Positions 10,163 through 20,820 of a stretch of DNA of 64,000 nt are shown here, piece by piece. The notes below the pieces were generated by a model. That model had not been told where the DNA came from. It saw only the letters and a list, made by a program, of their open reading frames with translations, and ran no database searches. Both the position numbers and the translations under genes were made by a program. Where the stretch lies: NCBI GenBank assembly GCA_907163345.1, contig CAJQUN010000007.1, positions 6,834,582-6,898,581 on the forward strand. Reading direction: 5' to 3'. Position 1 is the first letter of the stretch. Each line of letters begins with the position of its first letter. Origin of the DNA: Haberlea rhodopensis (Eukaryota; Streptophyta; Magnoliopsida; Lamiales; Gesneriaceae).

Positions 10163-10852
10163 ATAGACTGACAAAGATGGATTTCATTACTCATTTACCA
10201 CGTACCCCAAGGGGGTGCAGTTTGGATCATTGTAGATAGACTGACAAAGACATCACATTTTATACCCTACAACAAGATATTCAAGTTGGACAAGATGGCG
10301 AAAATTTATATTCGAGAGATAGTAAGATTACATGGTGTTCCAAAGTCAATAGTTTCAGATCGTGACCCTCGATTTGCTTCTGGTTTTTGGCGAGAATTCC
10401 AAGATGCTCTGGAACTCGATTGAGGATGAGTACTGCATACCATCCACAGACCGACGGGCAGTCTGAATGCACTATTCAAATTTTAGAAGATTTGTTGAGA
10501 GCTTGTGTGATGGATTTTAGTCCTAATTGGCATGAATCTCTACCGTTAGCAGAATTCTCATATACCAACACTTATCAATCTAGTATTGGTATGGCTCCAT
10601 TTGAGGCACAATATGGGAGGAAGTGTCGATCACCCCTATATTGGGATACTTGATGCTAGTATTATGGGCCCCGATATATTGAGAGAATCAGAAGAGAGTG
10701 CAAATTATTCGACAGAGAATAAAAACGGCACAAGACAGACAGATGTGTTACGCAAATCGAAGACATAGACCGTTAGAATTCGCTGTTGGGGATCAAGTAT
10801 TCCTAAAAATTTCACCATTCATAGGTGTGGTACGAACAGGAAAGAGAGGAAA

Positions 10853-12918
10853 TGTGACATCCCCGAAATGGTTAATTGCATTTGGGCATTAATTGCGATT
10901 ATTATGATTAATTATGTGGTAATTAATTGTGTGTTGGAATTTATTTACCTTATGGAAATGCATGGTCATGTGGATAGGGTGACCCGGGGTTGCATTTCAG
11001 GGTGCATGTGGTGCATGTGGGGTAACTATTATTGGAAGCATGATTTATTTGCCTTTGGTAGCAATTGATTAGAAATCATGTGTTTAATTGATATTTGGTG
11101 CATTATGAGTAAATGCTTTGAAAAATATCATGTTGGGGTGTTTTATACACCATAGAATTATTTTGGTATGCATTTTATTAAACCCAACACTTTTATACCC
11201 AACCCCACCTCATCCAAATCACTTTCACTTTACCAAAATCAAATCCACAAACCCTACCCCTTCACATTTTCGAGCTTGAGCTCAAGGGTGAAAAGAAGTT
11301 CTTGCAAAATCTTGTTTTTGTGGAGATTATTGGGTGATTTGAGGTCCCCAAGAGGTATGGATACCTCATTGTAAATTTTGTAAGGTTTTGTTTAATTTTG
11401 GGTTGATTTTGAAGGGTTTTAAAATGGGTTGTGTTGGGTTGTTGTGGTTTTGGTATTATTTTGGTTGGATGTTAAATATATGAGTTTATGTGGATGTTTA
11501 TTGTTGGTTTTGAGTTATTGGGTTTGGTTAATGTTGGTGTATGTGGGTGTGTATGAGTTGGGGTTGAAGATGGGTGAATAGTGCCCAAACCCCGCATGCC
11601 CAGAGCTCGGCGATCGATCGGCGTTTTTTTCTCGCGATCGATCGCGAGCAGCAGTGCTGAGGCAGAGAGCTTCAGCGATCGATCGCGAGATGAGCGCGAT
11701 CGATCGGCGAGGCCGCGATCGATCGGCGCTAGCTCCGCGATCGATCGCGGATTGTTGGATTTTGTTGCCCGAGACAGTGAGGTCTCGCGATCGATCGGGG
11801 CTTGATGGCGATCGATCGCGAGACACCAAAAATGATGTTTTTGGTTATTTTTGTGGGATTTTTGGTATTGGACTATTATTGGTTTCTAATATTGGTATTT
11901 GTGAATATGTAGAACCAACCCAGGTGGCAACACATCCAAGGAATTGAAGTCCTAGCATATTCCACTTTTGGAAAGGTACGTAGTGGACGTACGGGCACCC
12001 CAACGGTACATGTATCTTATATACTTATTGTTTGTGCATTGTGGATGCAAGTATATATGTGGTATTGCATAGTGGATGCAAATACATGTTATGCATGATG
12101 TTTATAGATGCATATGATTATTGGTGCATATCCCATGAGTCGTGGTCATCCCTTGATGATTTTAATGCTTGCCGCTATTTGGTTTGGTTCCGCTAAATGT
12201 GAAGCGAGGGGTGGGAGCGCCGCATGTCACATTTGAGCGTGGTTATCATATAGGACGAGGAAAGGGTATTTGCCGCTCAATGAGAGGCGAGGGGTGGGAG
12301 TCCCGCAGTCCATTGAAGCGAGGTTATCCTATGCCGTCTATATGTAAATAAGCGAGGGGCATTAAAATACATTGTGATGGACAGACTAGGGATGGGTGAT
12401 CAGTATTTGGTATTGATGAAATGGTATATGTTCATGGCATGTTTAGACCATTGAAAAATAATCTATTGATTATACTCATGAGTTATGGTACAGGGACAAC
12501 CAAACGGGAAGCGTTTGAAATGCATGGGGAAACAGGAAGTGTTTTATTATGATTATGCATTTACGCTTTATCTTCATATTGTGTTGAATATGAATGATTA
12601 TTATTGCTCATGTTTGGGGGTTGTCCTTGTAGGTACACGTTTGGCATGATAGAAGGGCTAGACGGGTTGAGATGGTGAGCTTTTGAGGATGCTTTTGAGA
12701 CTGAAGGACAGGATTAATTGGATAGTATCTACTCTAGGAGTAGTATAAAACTATAATTGAACATTCATTGATTGGAATGTAATTAATCAATTTTTGGTAG
12801 TCCTTATTTTGGCATGTAATGCTTAAGCTCATAGACTCAACACGTTATTTCTCACTCTGGTCATTTATATTAGCTCTATTATGCCTTGATTCCGCACTTA
12901 AGGATTAGGGTCCTTACA
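10853..12918 (+). mobile_element. Solo LTR (family A) with 5-bp target duplication
   Basis: It starts TGTGACATCC and ends GGTCCTTACA (2066 bp), flanked by GGAAA on both sides (10848-10852 and 12919-12923). Removing it and one GGAAA restores a continuous integrase frame (RTGKRG joined to KLSPRYIG). The intact termini and duplication show insertion of a full element followed by LTR-LTR recombination. It holds a CGATCGATCG cluster (11609-11822) and degenerate GCCGCT/GCGAGGGG subrepeats (about 12165-12360). The LTR was inserted in the same orientation as its host element. Confidence 0.93.
11609..11822. repeat. CGATCGATCG cluster 5
   Basis: Eight perfect CGATCGATCG cores in about 214 bp, most extended to GCGATCGATCGC or GCGATCGATCGG, separated by irregular 12-50 bp spacers that are not alike. 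It is the densest cluster in the window and all cores are intact, unlike the decayed copies in cluster 2. Confidence 0.9.
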
Positions 12919-12923
12919 GGAAA

Positions 12924-13272
12924 GTTATCACCAAGATATATTGGACAGTACAAAATCCTGGAACGGATTGTTACTTTAGCATACAGATTAGCAATGCCAC
13001 CCGCACTGTCAAAAATGCATGATGTTTTTCACGTCTCAATGCTACGAAAATATGAGCCTGATGAGTCACATGTATTACAAACTGAAGAAATTGAACTTGA
13101 TCCGTATATGACATACGTGGAACGGCCTATCGGTATTCTTGATAGGGCAGAGAGAAAGTTGAGAAGTAAAATTATTCCGATGGTTAAGGTACAATGGCAC
13201 AGACGAGGGGTTGACGAGGCTACATGGGAAACAGAAAAACGGATGCATCAGTTATACCCTGAGATATTTTGA
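12924..13272 (+). pseudogene. Integrase C-terminus with chromodomain-like end
   Basis: After the solo LTR the frame gives KLSPRYIGQYKILERI, then MHDVFHVSMLRKY, a standard gypsy integrase C-terminal motif, then GILDRAERKLRSK and VKVQWHRRGVDEATWE. The last segment is the chromodomain-type tail found in plant chromoviruses, thought to guide insertion to marked chromatin. The frame ends at TGA 13270-13272 and this piece has no stop within it. Confidence 0.85.
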
Positions 13273-13325
13273 CGGTATGTCCTTATGTACAAATAGATGT
13301 TTGTGTGAGTTAATATATTTGAATT

Positions 13326-13357
13326 TCGGGGACGAAATTCAACAAGGGAGGGAGAAA
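13326..13357 (+). other. Polypurine tract region
   Basis: The sequence ends AACAAGGGAGGGAGAAA directly before an LTR start (TGTAACACCC at 13358). The preceding GGGGACGAAATTC is the usual lead-in to the polypurine tract in chromoviruses. Confidence 0.8.
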
Positions 13358-15698
13358 TGTAACACCCGTAAAGATTTAGAAGGTAAATAAGAAAAGATTA
13401 GGAAAAGTAATTAAGAATTAAAAGTTGTTAAGAAAAGAGTAAAAACGAAAAAAATAAAATAAAATTAGAAAGGAAAAGAAATTGAATACTTTGCAACAAT
13501 TGTTTGAAGTTTGACTAGAATTGGATGGTGAGTCATAAGATGAGACACGTAGTTTCTCTCAATTCCCTACAACACAACTTGGTTAAATTTATTTGCCTTC
13601 CAAAAGAAACATACCAACATCGTGTGAAAAAGAGGGGAAAGAGGATAACACCACGAGAGAACCGATTCCTTCGAAAATTCCAAATTTTCAAGCCTCCAAT
13701 TTTTGTCTTGTTTTTGGGTATTTCAACACTGTTTATGGGTTGCTTGTTTATCAAAGTAAGCTTCTTGAGTTTCTTACTGATTAAATTTGGAATTGGGTAA
13801 ATATGGCTTCTTGGGTTGTTTACTACAAGACTTAACTTTGAAATTCTACTTATGTATCATTTTATTATGAAGGAGCAAAATTTGAAAGTAGTAAGAATTC
13901 TTGGCTTGTGGAGAAGGATTGTTGTACAGGATTATAAGTAAATGTTAATACATTTAGAACTTATGTGCTTTAAATTGTTGAGGACATTTCACTGTAAATA
14001 TTGATATAATTTTTTTTATAACATTTCTTCTTGATCATAATGGAAAAACCTATTGGTAGCTTTGATTGTTTAATGTCATTGAACATCCCCTAATCCGTAA
14101 GGAAAAGAAAAATTTCATCTCCAGTTTATTTCTTTAAACATTCAAATATGCAAATTCCTACTTCTAATACTAATATTCCTTTGTAATATTTTAATATCTG
14201 TTTGTATTGTTTTGCAAAGAATAATATGGATCAAGTCTGGTGTCTTCCTTGTTGGATTTAGATTTAAATGTTAAATCATGTAATTGTCAAATTCCTACAA
14301 AACATAGTAAATAGTTGTGCTGAAAAAGGAGAGGTATTTTGCTCTACTTTCTAGTAACTAGAAAGGTGAAAATATGTTGATTGTCATGATGTTTGGTTAT
14401 TATGATTTAAACATTTATATTACGTATGAATTGAGGGAAAAAATGGGTGAACCATGATAGTGACAATAGTTGTGTATGTAGTTGCTCATTTAACAAATTA
14501 TTGAATAAATATAAGTTCTTCTTTTAGATTTCATGGACTTATGAAAGTTTAAAATATTGAAATTGATGTTGTGATCAGATAGTTGCAGCAAAGGTCAGTT
14601 GGACAGTTAACTACTATAATTCTTTGGGTTTCAACTATTCAGGTACGTTCTATCTTAATAAGAGCAGTAAATTATCTCTGAGTAAACATATGGATTTGAA
14701 TATCATTAAATGAGAAGATTTGAGAATATGTGATAAATTGATGAGTTGGAGATATAATAATGATATTATGGTATATGATGAGATGAGATGAGGTGAGATA
14801 GAATGATGATGTGCATATGGTTTTATATTTTATATATGGATTAAGGATTGGTTAGATGTGGTTGATGTGGACTGATGAGTCCAGGAAGATGGGCCAGTGG
14901 TGGTCCTGATATCATATATATGGATTATATGGACTGACGAGTCCTTGATGTAGGTTAGTGGATGACATATCTGGTCTAACGGTAGTGAATGCATTGCGAT
15001 GCATTTCACATGTTATATTTTTGTTGTTTTGTTTGACAGGATTAGTTCCGTAGTAATGGAACAATGTATTATTATTTGTTAAACAGTTGAGTTATACTGA
15101 TGAGATGTTTATGATTTGTATAATTTCTGTTGGTATTTTGATAAGAACGTACTGGGCGTTAGCTCACCCTTTTATGGGTTTTATGTTTCAAGTGACAGGG
15201 AAGGTACTAGTGGACGAGGTCAGAGTTAGACTGACGACGGGATATAGGGTAGTGCCACTAGTTTCTAGTGCTTGATATTACTCGAAGAATATACTTTTGA
15301 TGTCCAATATGTTTAAGAGATTGTATGTTTATGTCTATGTTTGTATTTATGTGATATTGATCAGCATCTCGATCAGGTATGTAAAATTTTATTTATGATG
15401 GAAAGCATTTACTTTGGCGATAGTGGGCTTGTCATCATTTGCTTAGGATTGTGATATTGGATTATGATATTTATAGTTGAGATGCAGTCTGTTTGTTGTT
15501 TGATTTTAATATGTTCCGGTTCAAATATATTTATACATCATCATGTGGCCAGTCTTGATTTTAGGAAGGCCCAGTGTGTCTGGTTATGATTTAACATTTA
15601 TTTTTTAAAAATTAGCCGAAATATTATTGTTTGATTATTGATCGCGATTAAATGTATTAATTGCATGCTAATGTGAGATTAACTCGAGGGGCCCTACA
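13358..15698 (+). mobile_element. Chromovirus 3' LTR (family B)
   Basis: It starts TGTAACACCCG and ends GGGCCCTACA (about 2.34 kb). The start, body and end do not resemble family A. Features include paired imperfect palindromes GGACTGATGAGTCC (about 14870) and GGACTGACGAGTCC (about 14931) and a CTGGGCGTTAGCTCACCC block at 15151. The five bases after it (GTCGT) do not match those before the 5' LTR (TCACC). ORFs inside are not convincing as genes. Confidence 0.75.
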
Positions 15699-15948
15699 GT
15701 CGTTGCCTTGCTGACATTTGTTTTTATTTTTTATTTTTTTCGATACATACCAATTTCGGTTCCGGGCTGGTCCGGTAACACCAAAATCGATGGTGCTACC
15801 TGTTTGAAGGCATGGAACCCCCCCGAACCGGTTTTTTACCTGTTCCGGGGTGGTTCGGAAACCGTTAGCCCAGTTCTGATTTCGAATCGGGCTAATCGAT
15901 TCGGTTCTGGGTCGGGTCCGGATTGATCCGGCCCGATAAGCACCCCTA
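15699..15948 (-). mobile_element. hAT-type element fragment
   Basis: The right end reads, on the minus strand, TAGGGGTGCTTATCGGGCCG. It matches the terminus of the hAT-type element at 20821-22880. The body is rich in CCGGTTCCGG-like phrases typical of these elements. The left end is missing, cut at the family B LTR end (15698). Confidence 0.6.
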
Positions 15949-16862
15949 ATCGTAATGAAAAAAGTCACTAAAGAACATTCAACATCCATATATATTTATG
16001 TCACACCCATTTGGATCAAAGTGGTATTGTGCTGCAAAAAACAGCCATATGTTTCGATTTCGAGACTCATTCTCCCATCCTATGTAACTAAAAAAACATA
16101 TATTTATGCTTATTTCAGTCATATTTGTATCAATTTACTCAGGATCTGGATATAATCTCAAATATTTGTGTATCTTATTATAATTTATTCAAATTAGATA
16201 CATGATTATATCTCAAATACCATGATGGTTACACAAACTTTTATTTTATAATTATTTATGCATGTTAGTTTTAATTTCTATTATCAGTAATAAATTTATG
16301 ATTTATGGATATTATATTCATTTTATTATTGTTAAAGATTTTTTTGTCGCAAGGATTTTATAGAAGCAATTATTCTAAAATAAAAAATTAATACACGCAT
16401 ACGATATATAACACTAATGTATCATAAGGTCATCTTTATCTCTGCAATTGCAAACCAATTTCAAACGTGGATCTCACTGCCATATCAATAACTTTTGCAA
16501 TTACTTCATTCAACAATTTCAAATTATTTTTATCCCTGCAATTCACTTCAATTTCAATTAATGAGACCACTCAATTTTATATTATATTTTAATCTTTATT
16601 TTAATATATTTTATTCATATTTAAAATAAATCTTTAAATATTTTAGATTTATTTATAATATAGTTTTTGTAACTCTATTTTTTACTTTAAAAATTAATCC
16701 AAGTTATCCAAAAAATTATGAAATATTTTTAAAATTAAAAATTATTTTCATATTATTCATGTATACTATAAGTTATTTTTTTTTCAAATTCTATTTCGAA
16801 TTCTATTTCATACTTTTAAAAATTTCCCATGAAATTTTATAAATCCTTGTGCATTATTTACA

Positions 16863-17143
16863 CTAGTGCTCTATTACACACATTGCGTGTATATACGGTG
16901 TTTGTTTTGTAAAGTGAGGTGGTAATTATAAATTCAAATTTTTAATTTTTGCTTTGGGATGTGTTAAACTTTTTTTAAATTGATTTTGTAGTTTAATACC
17001 CTCCCAAATATTTTTTTGATGTTATTGTGGTTATCTAAATTAGCACGGGCATTGCGGTCATTTAACACATAATAGTAGGGGTATTTTCGGTTTGTCAAAA
17101 TGGTCATACCACTAAGGTGCTTAGTCATTATAAGATAGTAAGA
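16863..17143 (-). mobile_element. Short non-autonomous Helitron
   Basis: On the minus strand it begins TCTTACTATCTTATAATG and ends with a small hairpin (ACAC-GCAAT-GTGT) followed shortly by CTAG, between host A and T, with no target duplication. Those are Helitron hallmarks. The second tandem copy of the surrounding MITE lacks this 281-bp segment (GTGCATATTTATATAATATTC, about 17881), so it gives a paralogous empty site. No Rep/helicase is encoded. Confidence 0.7.
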
Positions 17144-17340
17144 TATATTATTCTTCAAATTGATATTTTAATGAAAAATATAATGTTTATATTAATTATA
17201 ATATTATATTAAATAATTTTAATATTTATATTATTTATATAATTTGATTTATAAATATTATTTTATATATAATAGTTATATGTTAACAATAATTATAATA
17301 TTTATATAATATTAATATTCTTTATATATTATTTTTATAC

Positions 17341-17345
<5 letters not shown>

Positions 17346-17374
<29 letters not shown>
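17346..17374. repeat. (AT)n microsatellite
   Basis: A near-pure AT dinucleotide run inside the AT-rich MITE body. The corresponding place in the second copy (about 18100-18120) is shorter and interrupted. Confidence 0.9.
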
Positions 17375-17378
<4 letters not shown>

Positions 17379-18524
17379 ATTATAAATCAATTGCAATGCC
17401 ACATGGCATTGCAAATGGAATTTCAACAATTGAAAGCTTTCAAATTTAAAATTCAATCTCTTAAACATGCAATCTCACTTGCAATTGCCACATTGAACTT
17501 GCAATTCTCCAATGTGGCAATTTGCAAGTGGGTTAAAAATGTCTTAAGACTTCATTCAACAATTTCAAATCATCTTTATCCTTGCAATTCACTTCAATTT
17601 CAATTAATTGGCCCCACTCAAATTTATATTATATTTTAATCTTTATTTAATATATTTTATTCATATGTATAATAAATTTTTTAATATTTTAGATTTATTT
17701 ATAATATAGTTTTTGCAACTTAATTTTTTATTTTTAAAATTAATCTAAATTATTCGAAACAGTATGAAATATTTTTAAAATTAAAAATTATTTTATATTA
17801 TTCATGTATACTATAAATTATTTATTTCCAAATTCTATCTTGTACTTTTAAATATTTCCTATGCAATTTTATAAATCTTTGTGCATATTTATATAATATT
17901 CTTCAAATTGATATTTTAATGAAAAATATAATATTTATATTAATAATAATAATAATATATAATTTTAATATTTATATTATTTATATAATTTAATTTGTAA
18001 ATATTATTTTATATATAATAGTTATATATTAACAATATTTATAATAATTATATAATATTAATATTAATATTCTTTCTATAATATTGTTATACTTAATTAT
18101 ATATATATTATTTATATATAATAATCATAAATCAATTTAAAATAAAAAAATAGAAAACCAAAAAAAGAAAAAAAGAAATTGCATTTGAAATTTCAACAAT
18201 TGAAATCTTTCAAATTTGAAATCCAATCTCCTTAACCATGCAATCCCACTTGAAATTGCCACATTGGACTTGCAATTGTTCAATGTGGCAACTTGCAAGT
18301 GGGATAAAGATACCCTAATACATACAATATTTGTGTCTAAAGGCGAAAAATTGGTCGGTTTTGGACCAATCAATTCTTTTAGGGTGAACCAAATATATCA
18401 AAAAAAATTTGTCAACGTTGAATTTAATCAATATTTTTATTTTTTTAAAAAAATTATAATTTTTATTTTAAAACTAGTAAAAATTAAATGTAATAAAATT
18501 TGAAATATTATTAAAAAATAGAAT

Positions 18525-19677
18525 GTTAGGATCGAAATAGTGTCTAGAATGGGGATTGAATAAGCATTAGGCCTAATTTCTCGATTCTTCAAAATACAGC
18601 AGACTGTTAAGTACTGCAGTAAGATCTCAATTAATTGCAAGACAGTAGACAACTAAAATATAGTGCAGAAGATGTCTACTGAACTTGTGAGATCAGAACT
18701 GATAGGTAAAAGCATAGAGACATTAAGATAAAATGTAGAAAGTAAAAGACACACGAGATGTTTTTGGAAGTTCGAAGCACAAACGCTTTTACGTCTTCCA
18801 TTCTTCCTTTGCAGGAAGATTACACTGGAAGACTTTGGTTTATAGTTTTCAGTATACAACCTACTTAGGCACCCACACAGATTCTCCTAAACTCCTAGCA
18901 ACACAATACTCACAAAGATTATAAAGTGATTTTTGCAACACTCTCACAAGATATACAACTCTGTTTTTCCTTGAGTGTTCTTGAGCAGTAGACTAGAATG
19001 CATAGATCTTCTTGATGTCGATAATGCTTGGATACTACTCTGCAAAACTTCAGAATATTTCAATAAGTGTTTTTGATGAATGTTTTGCTTGTTTTCGAAT
19101 GAAGTAGATTCAAGTTTTGGAGTGTTGAGAGCTTTCTTCATTCTGCTCTTCGACGTATTTATAGACTTTGAAAGTCTAACGACAACTATTCTACAAATGG
19201 AAATAACCGCGCAAATCAGCTTCTTGATTTCATCCAAACTCCTCTTGTCTTCTTTCCAAATCTGTTCACCAACGGCTAGTTCATTCTAACGAGATTGGTG
19301 GCGCTGATATGGTAGTGCGTCATTCTGTAGTACTATTGTCAGAGTGAACCTGTCGAGTTTTGTCATATTGCCTTTTTACGTCTGCTGACTTCTCCTTAGT
19401 GATTTAGTCTGCTGGACTAAAGTCACTTGATGTCTTGTAATGTCTGCTGGTATCTTTCAGTGAATACGCCAGTGGACTTTGCAGTGAGCTATGATACTAT
19501 GATCCAGTAGACTTCTATTTTCTGCATCAAATAGACGATGACTTCAACTCTTAGCACCAGTAGACTCTATCTTCCAGTAGACCATTGTAGAGTCAGTCGA
19601 CAGACTTCTTCGATGCAGTAGACTTTTCAAGCAATAGGCGTTTGTTATCACAAAAACTTAGAAATATTTTCCCAACA
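18525..19677 (-). mobile_element. Copia-type solo LTR with TSD TAGAA
   Basis: 1153 bp, with termini TGTTAGGATC...CCCAACA and TAGAA on both sides (18520-18524 and 19678-19682). On the minus strand it reads TGTTGGGAAAATATTTC at the start, which is SIRE/copia-like, and has a TATA box (TATAAATA) at 19163-19156. The motif CAGTAGAC occurs at least six times. No internal domain, primer site or second LTR is adjacent, so this is a recombination product. Orientation comes from the TATA box and terminus type. Confidence 0.85.
19156..19163 (-). promoter_or_regulatory. LTR TATA box
   Basis: TATAAATA on the minus strand in the middle of the copia solo LTR, at the expected place for the U3/R boundary. Any transcript would run leftward. 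Confidence 0.5.
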
Positions 19678-19682
19678 TAGAA

Positions 19683-20812
19683 GGTTATTACCTCCAGTTT
19701 TGTGCTAAAAAAATTTTAGGGTGAAAAGCATACAACCCTATTTGTTATAGTAAATTTTATTAATAATATTCTGAATTTTTCTTTTAATGTATGCATGTTT
19801 TTTGCCCAATTTAATTTTTTTTCAAGATTTGGATATTGAGTAAACAATAATTGTACATATAAAAAATATGCATATTTCCAAAATAAAGCATAAAATATGT
19901 TTTCACAATAATAAACAAAAAATAAGTTATATATAAACATATATAATACATATGAACATTTATGAACTTTTTCATAAAACTTGTATATATTTTTAACGTG
20001 ATTAAATAAAATCTATTTATTTATAAATCGACGGGGTTTTGTGCATGATTTAAGAAAATGGAGGGGGTTTTTTTTTTTTTTTTTTTGCCTATTTTTGTTT
20101 GACACGGGTGGTTTCGTGCAAAGTTTCAAGAAAAGAAAGTGGGTTTTTTGCTCTTTTTTTTTTTGTAACATAGGGGGTTCATGCCGAGTTTAAGAAAACA
20201 TAGGGTTTTTTTGCGTATTTTGTTAACAGTGGGGGTTCGTGTATATTTGCTACAACACATGTGATTTTATGCTATTTACCCAAAATTTTATGAAGATTTT
20301 GAGATATTCCAATTCTATACCCCCAAGGCGAATTTTGTGATTTTCCAATTCTAAAGCGCTAGAAATTTTTATAAACATTTAATAAAATCAAACTTAATTT
20401 AAAAAATTAGCGTATGGGTTAACCAATCTTTTGGAAAAAATATTTGAAACAGAACCAGATCTAACACTGATTTTTTAAAATAAAATCTAACTAACCAAAC
20501 TAAATTTCAGATTTAACGATTGTTATGATTTAACGAAATTTTGCTTACACCAATCTATGTAAAATTCCGAAATTTTGCTTACACCAATCTATGTAAAATT
20601 CCGAAATTTTACTTACACACCCTAAAGGAAATATTCTTGGCTACCCTAATAGGAGCACCATAAATATCTAATCCTCAAATATTAGGTAAAAGATACATGT
20701 CTAAGTGTTGCTAACCTCTATGGTGTACTGTTCATAGAGGTTTCATAGAAGTATTCTATGTAATGATTGTTAGATTAGTTAAAAGACAAGCGATAATATT
20801 AGAGTACAAAAT
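19683..20812. other. AT-rich non-coding with degenerate tandem repeats
   Basis: No gene is seen. At about 20030-20280 four degenerate units of about 60-70 bp recur, each with a GGGGTTCGTGC-like phrase, a TTTAAGAAAA-like phrase and a T-rich run. The last part (20224-20280) resembles, in reverse orientation, a sequence at about 28495-28560, so it belongs to a dispersed repeat. At 20531-20620 a 34-bp unit (CGAAATTTTGCTTACACC...) is repeated about 2.5 times. Confidence 0.6.
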
Positions 20813-20820
20813 GTTTGTGG

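Larger units (their letters stand above)
9536..10850 (+). pseudogene. Integrase, interrupted
   Basis: The HHCC zinc-binding part is at about 9700-9870 (LQRAHNSKFSIHPGGRKMY, then CLSCQQVKAERQRP), with stop codons at 9810 and 9828. An Athila-like LTR fragment (9875-10162) replaces the GGLLQPL-like segment. The catalytic core resumes at 10178 with MDFITHLPRT and VWIIVDRLTKTSHF, then STAYHPQTDGQSE (about 10429-10467, after a stop at 10421). The C-terminal part runs to 10852, where the solo LTR is inserted. Confidence 0.85.
6235..13357 (+). mobile_element. Degenerate chromovirus internal region (gag-pol)
   Basis: Order on the plus strand: primer site, gag, zinc knuckle, protease, reverse transcriptase, RNase H, integrase, chromodomain-type C-terminus, polypurine tract. 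This is the standard Ty3/gypsy order. Many frameshifts and stops break the frame, and two later insertions interrupt it (9875-10162 and 10853-12918). The element cannot make a working polyprotein. The 5' LTR is family A and the 3' LTR family B, which is not expected for one normal element. Confidence 0.8.
16428..18315. mobile_element. Tourist-like (PIF/Harbinger) tandem MITE
   Basis: The ends are inverted: GGTCATCTTTATCTC at left and, on the other strand, GGGTATCTTTATCCCAC at right, flanked by TAA on both sides (16425-16427 and 18316-18318). Inside are two tandem copies of the element body. For example CTTCATTCAACAATTTC occurs at about 16505 and 17551, CTTCAAATTGATATTTTAATG at about 17153 and 17892, and the CAATGTGGCAA block at about 17509 and 18280. 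A degraded inner terminus (GTGGGTTAAAAATGTC, about 17528) marks the junction. No transposase is encoded. Confidence 0.75.

Noticed and set aside
11581..11947. Overlapping ORFs rich in DRS/RSIG in the solo LTR
   Set aside because: They come from the palindromic repeat read in several frames, with no conserved start or domain.
14865..14945. CTGATGAG next to GGAC/GTCC in the family B LTR, suggestive of a hammerhead ribozyme or retrozyme
   Set aside because: The second conserved core (GAAA after the stem) and stems I and III are absent. The palindromic GGACTGATGAGTCC and GGACTGACGAGTCC phrases are LTR sequence.
15087..15275. 62-codon ORF in the family B LTR
   Set aside because: Lies wholly within LTR sequence and has no recognisable domain.
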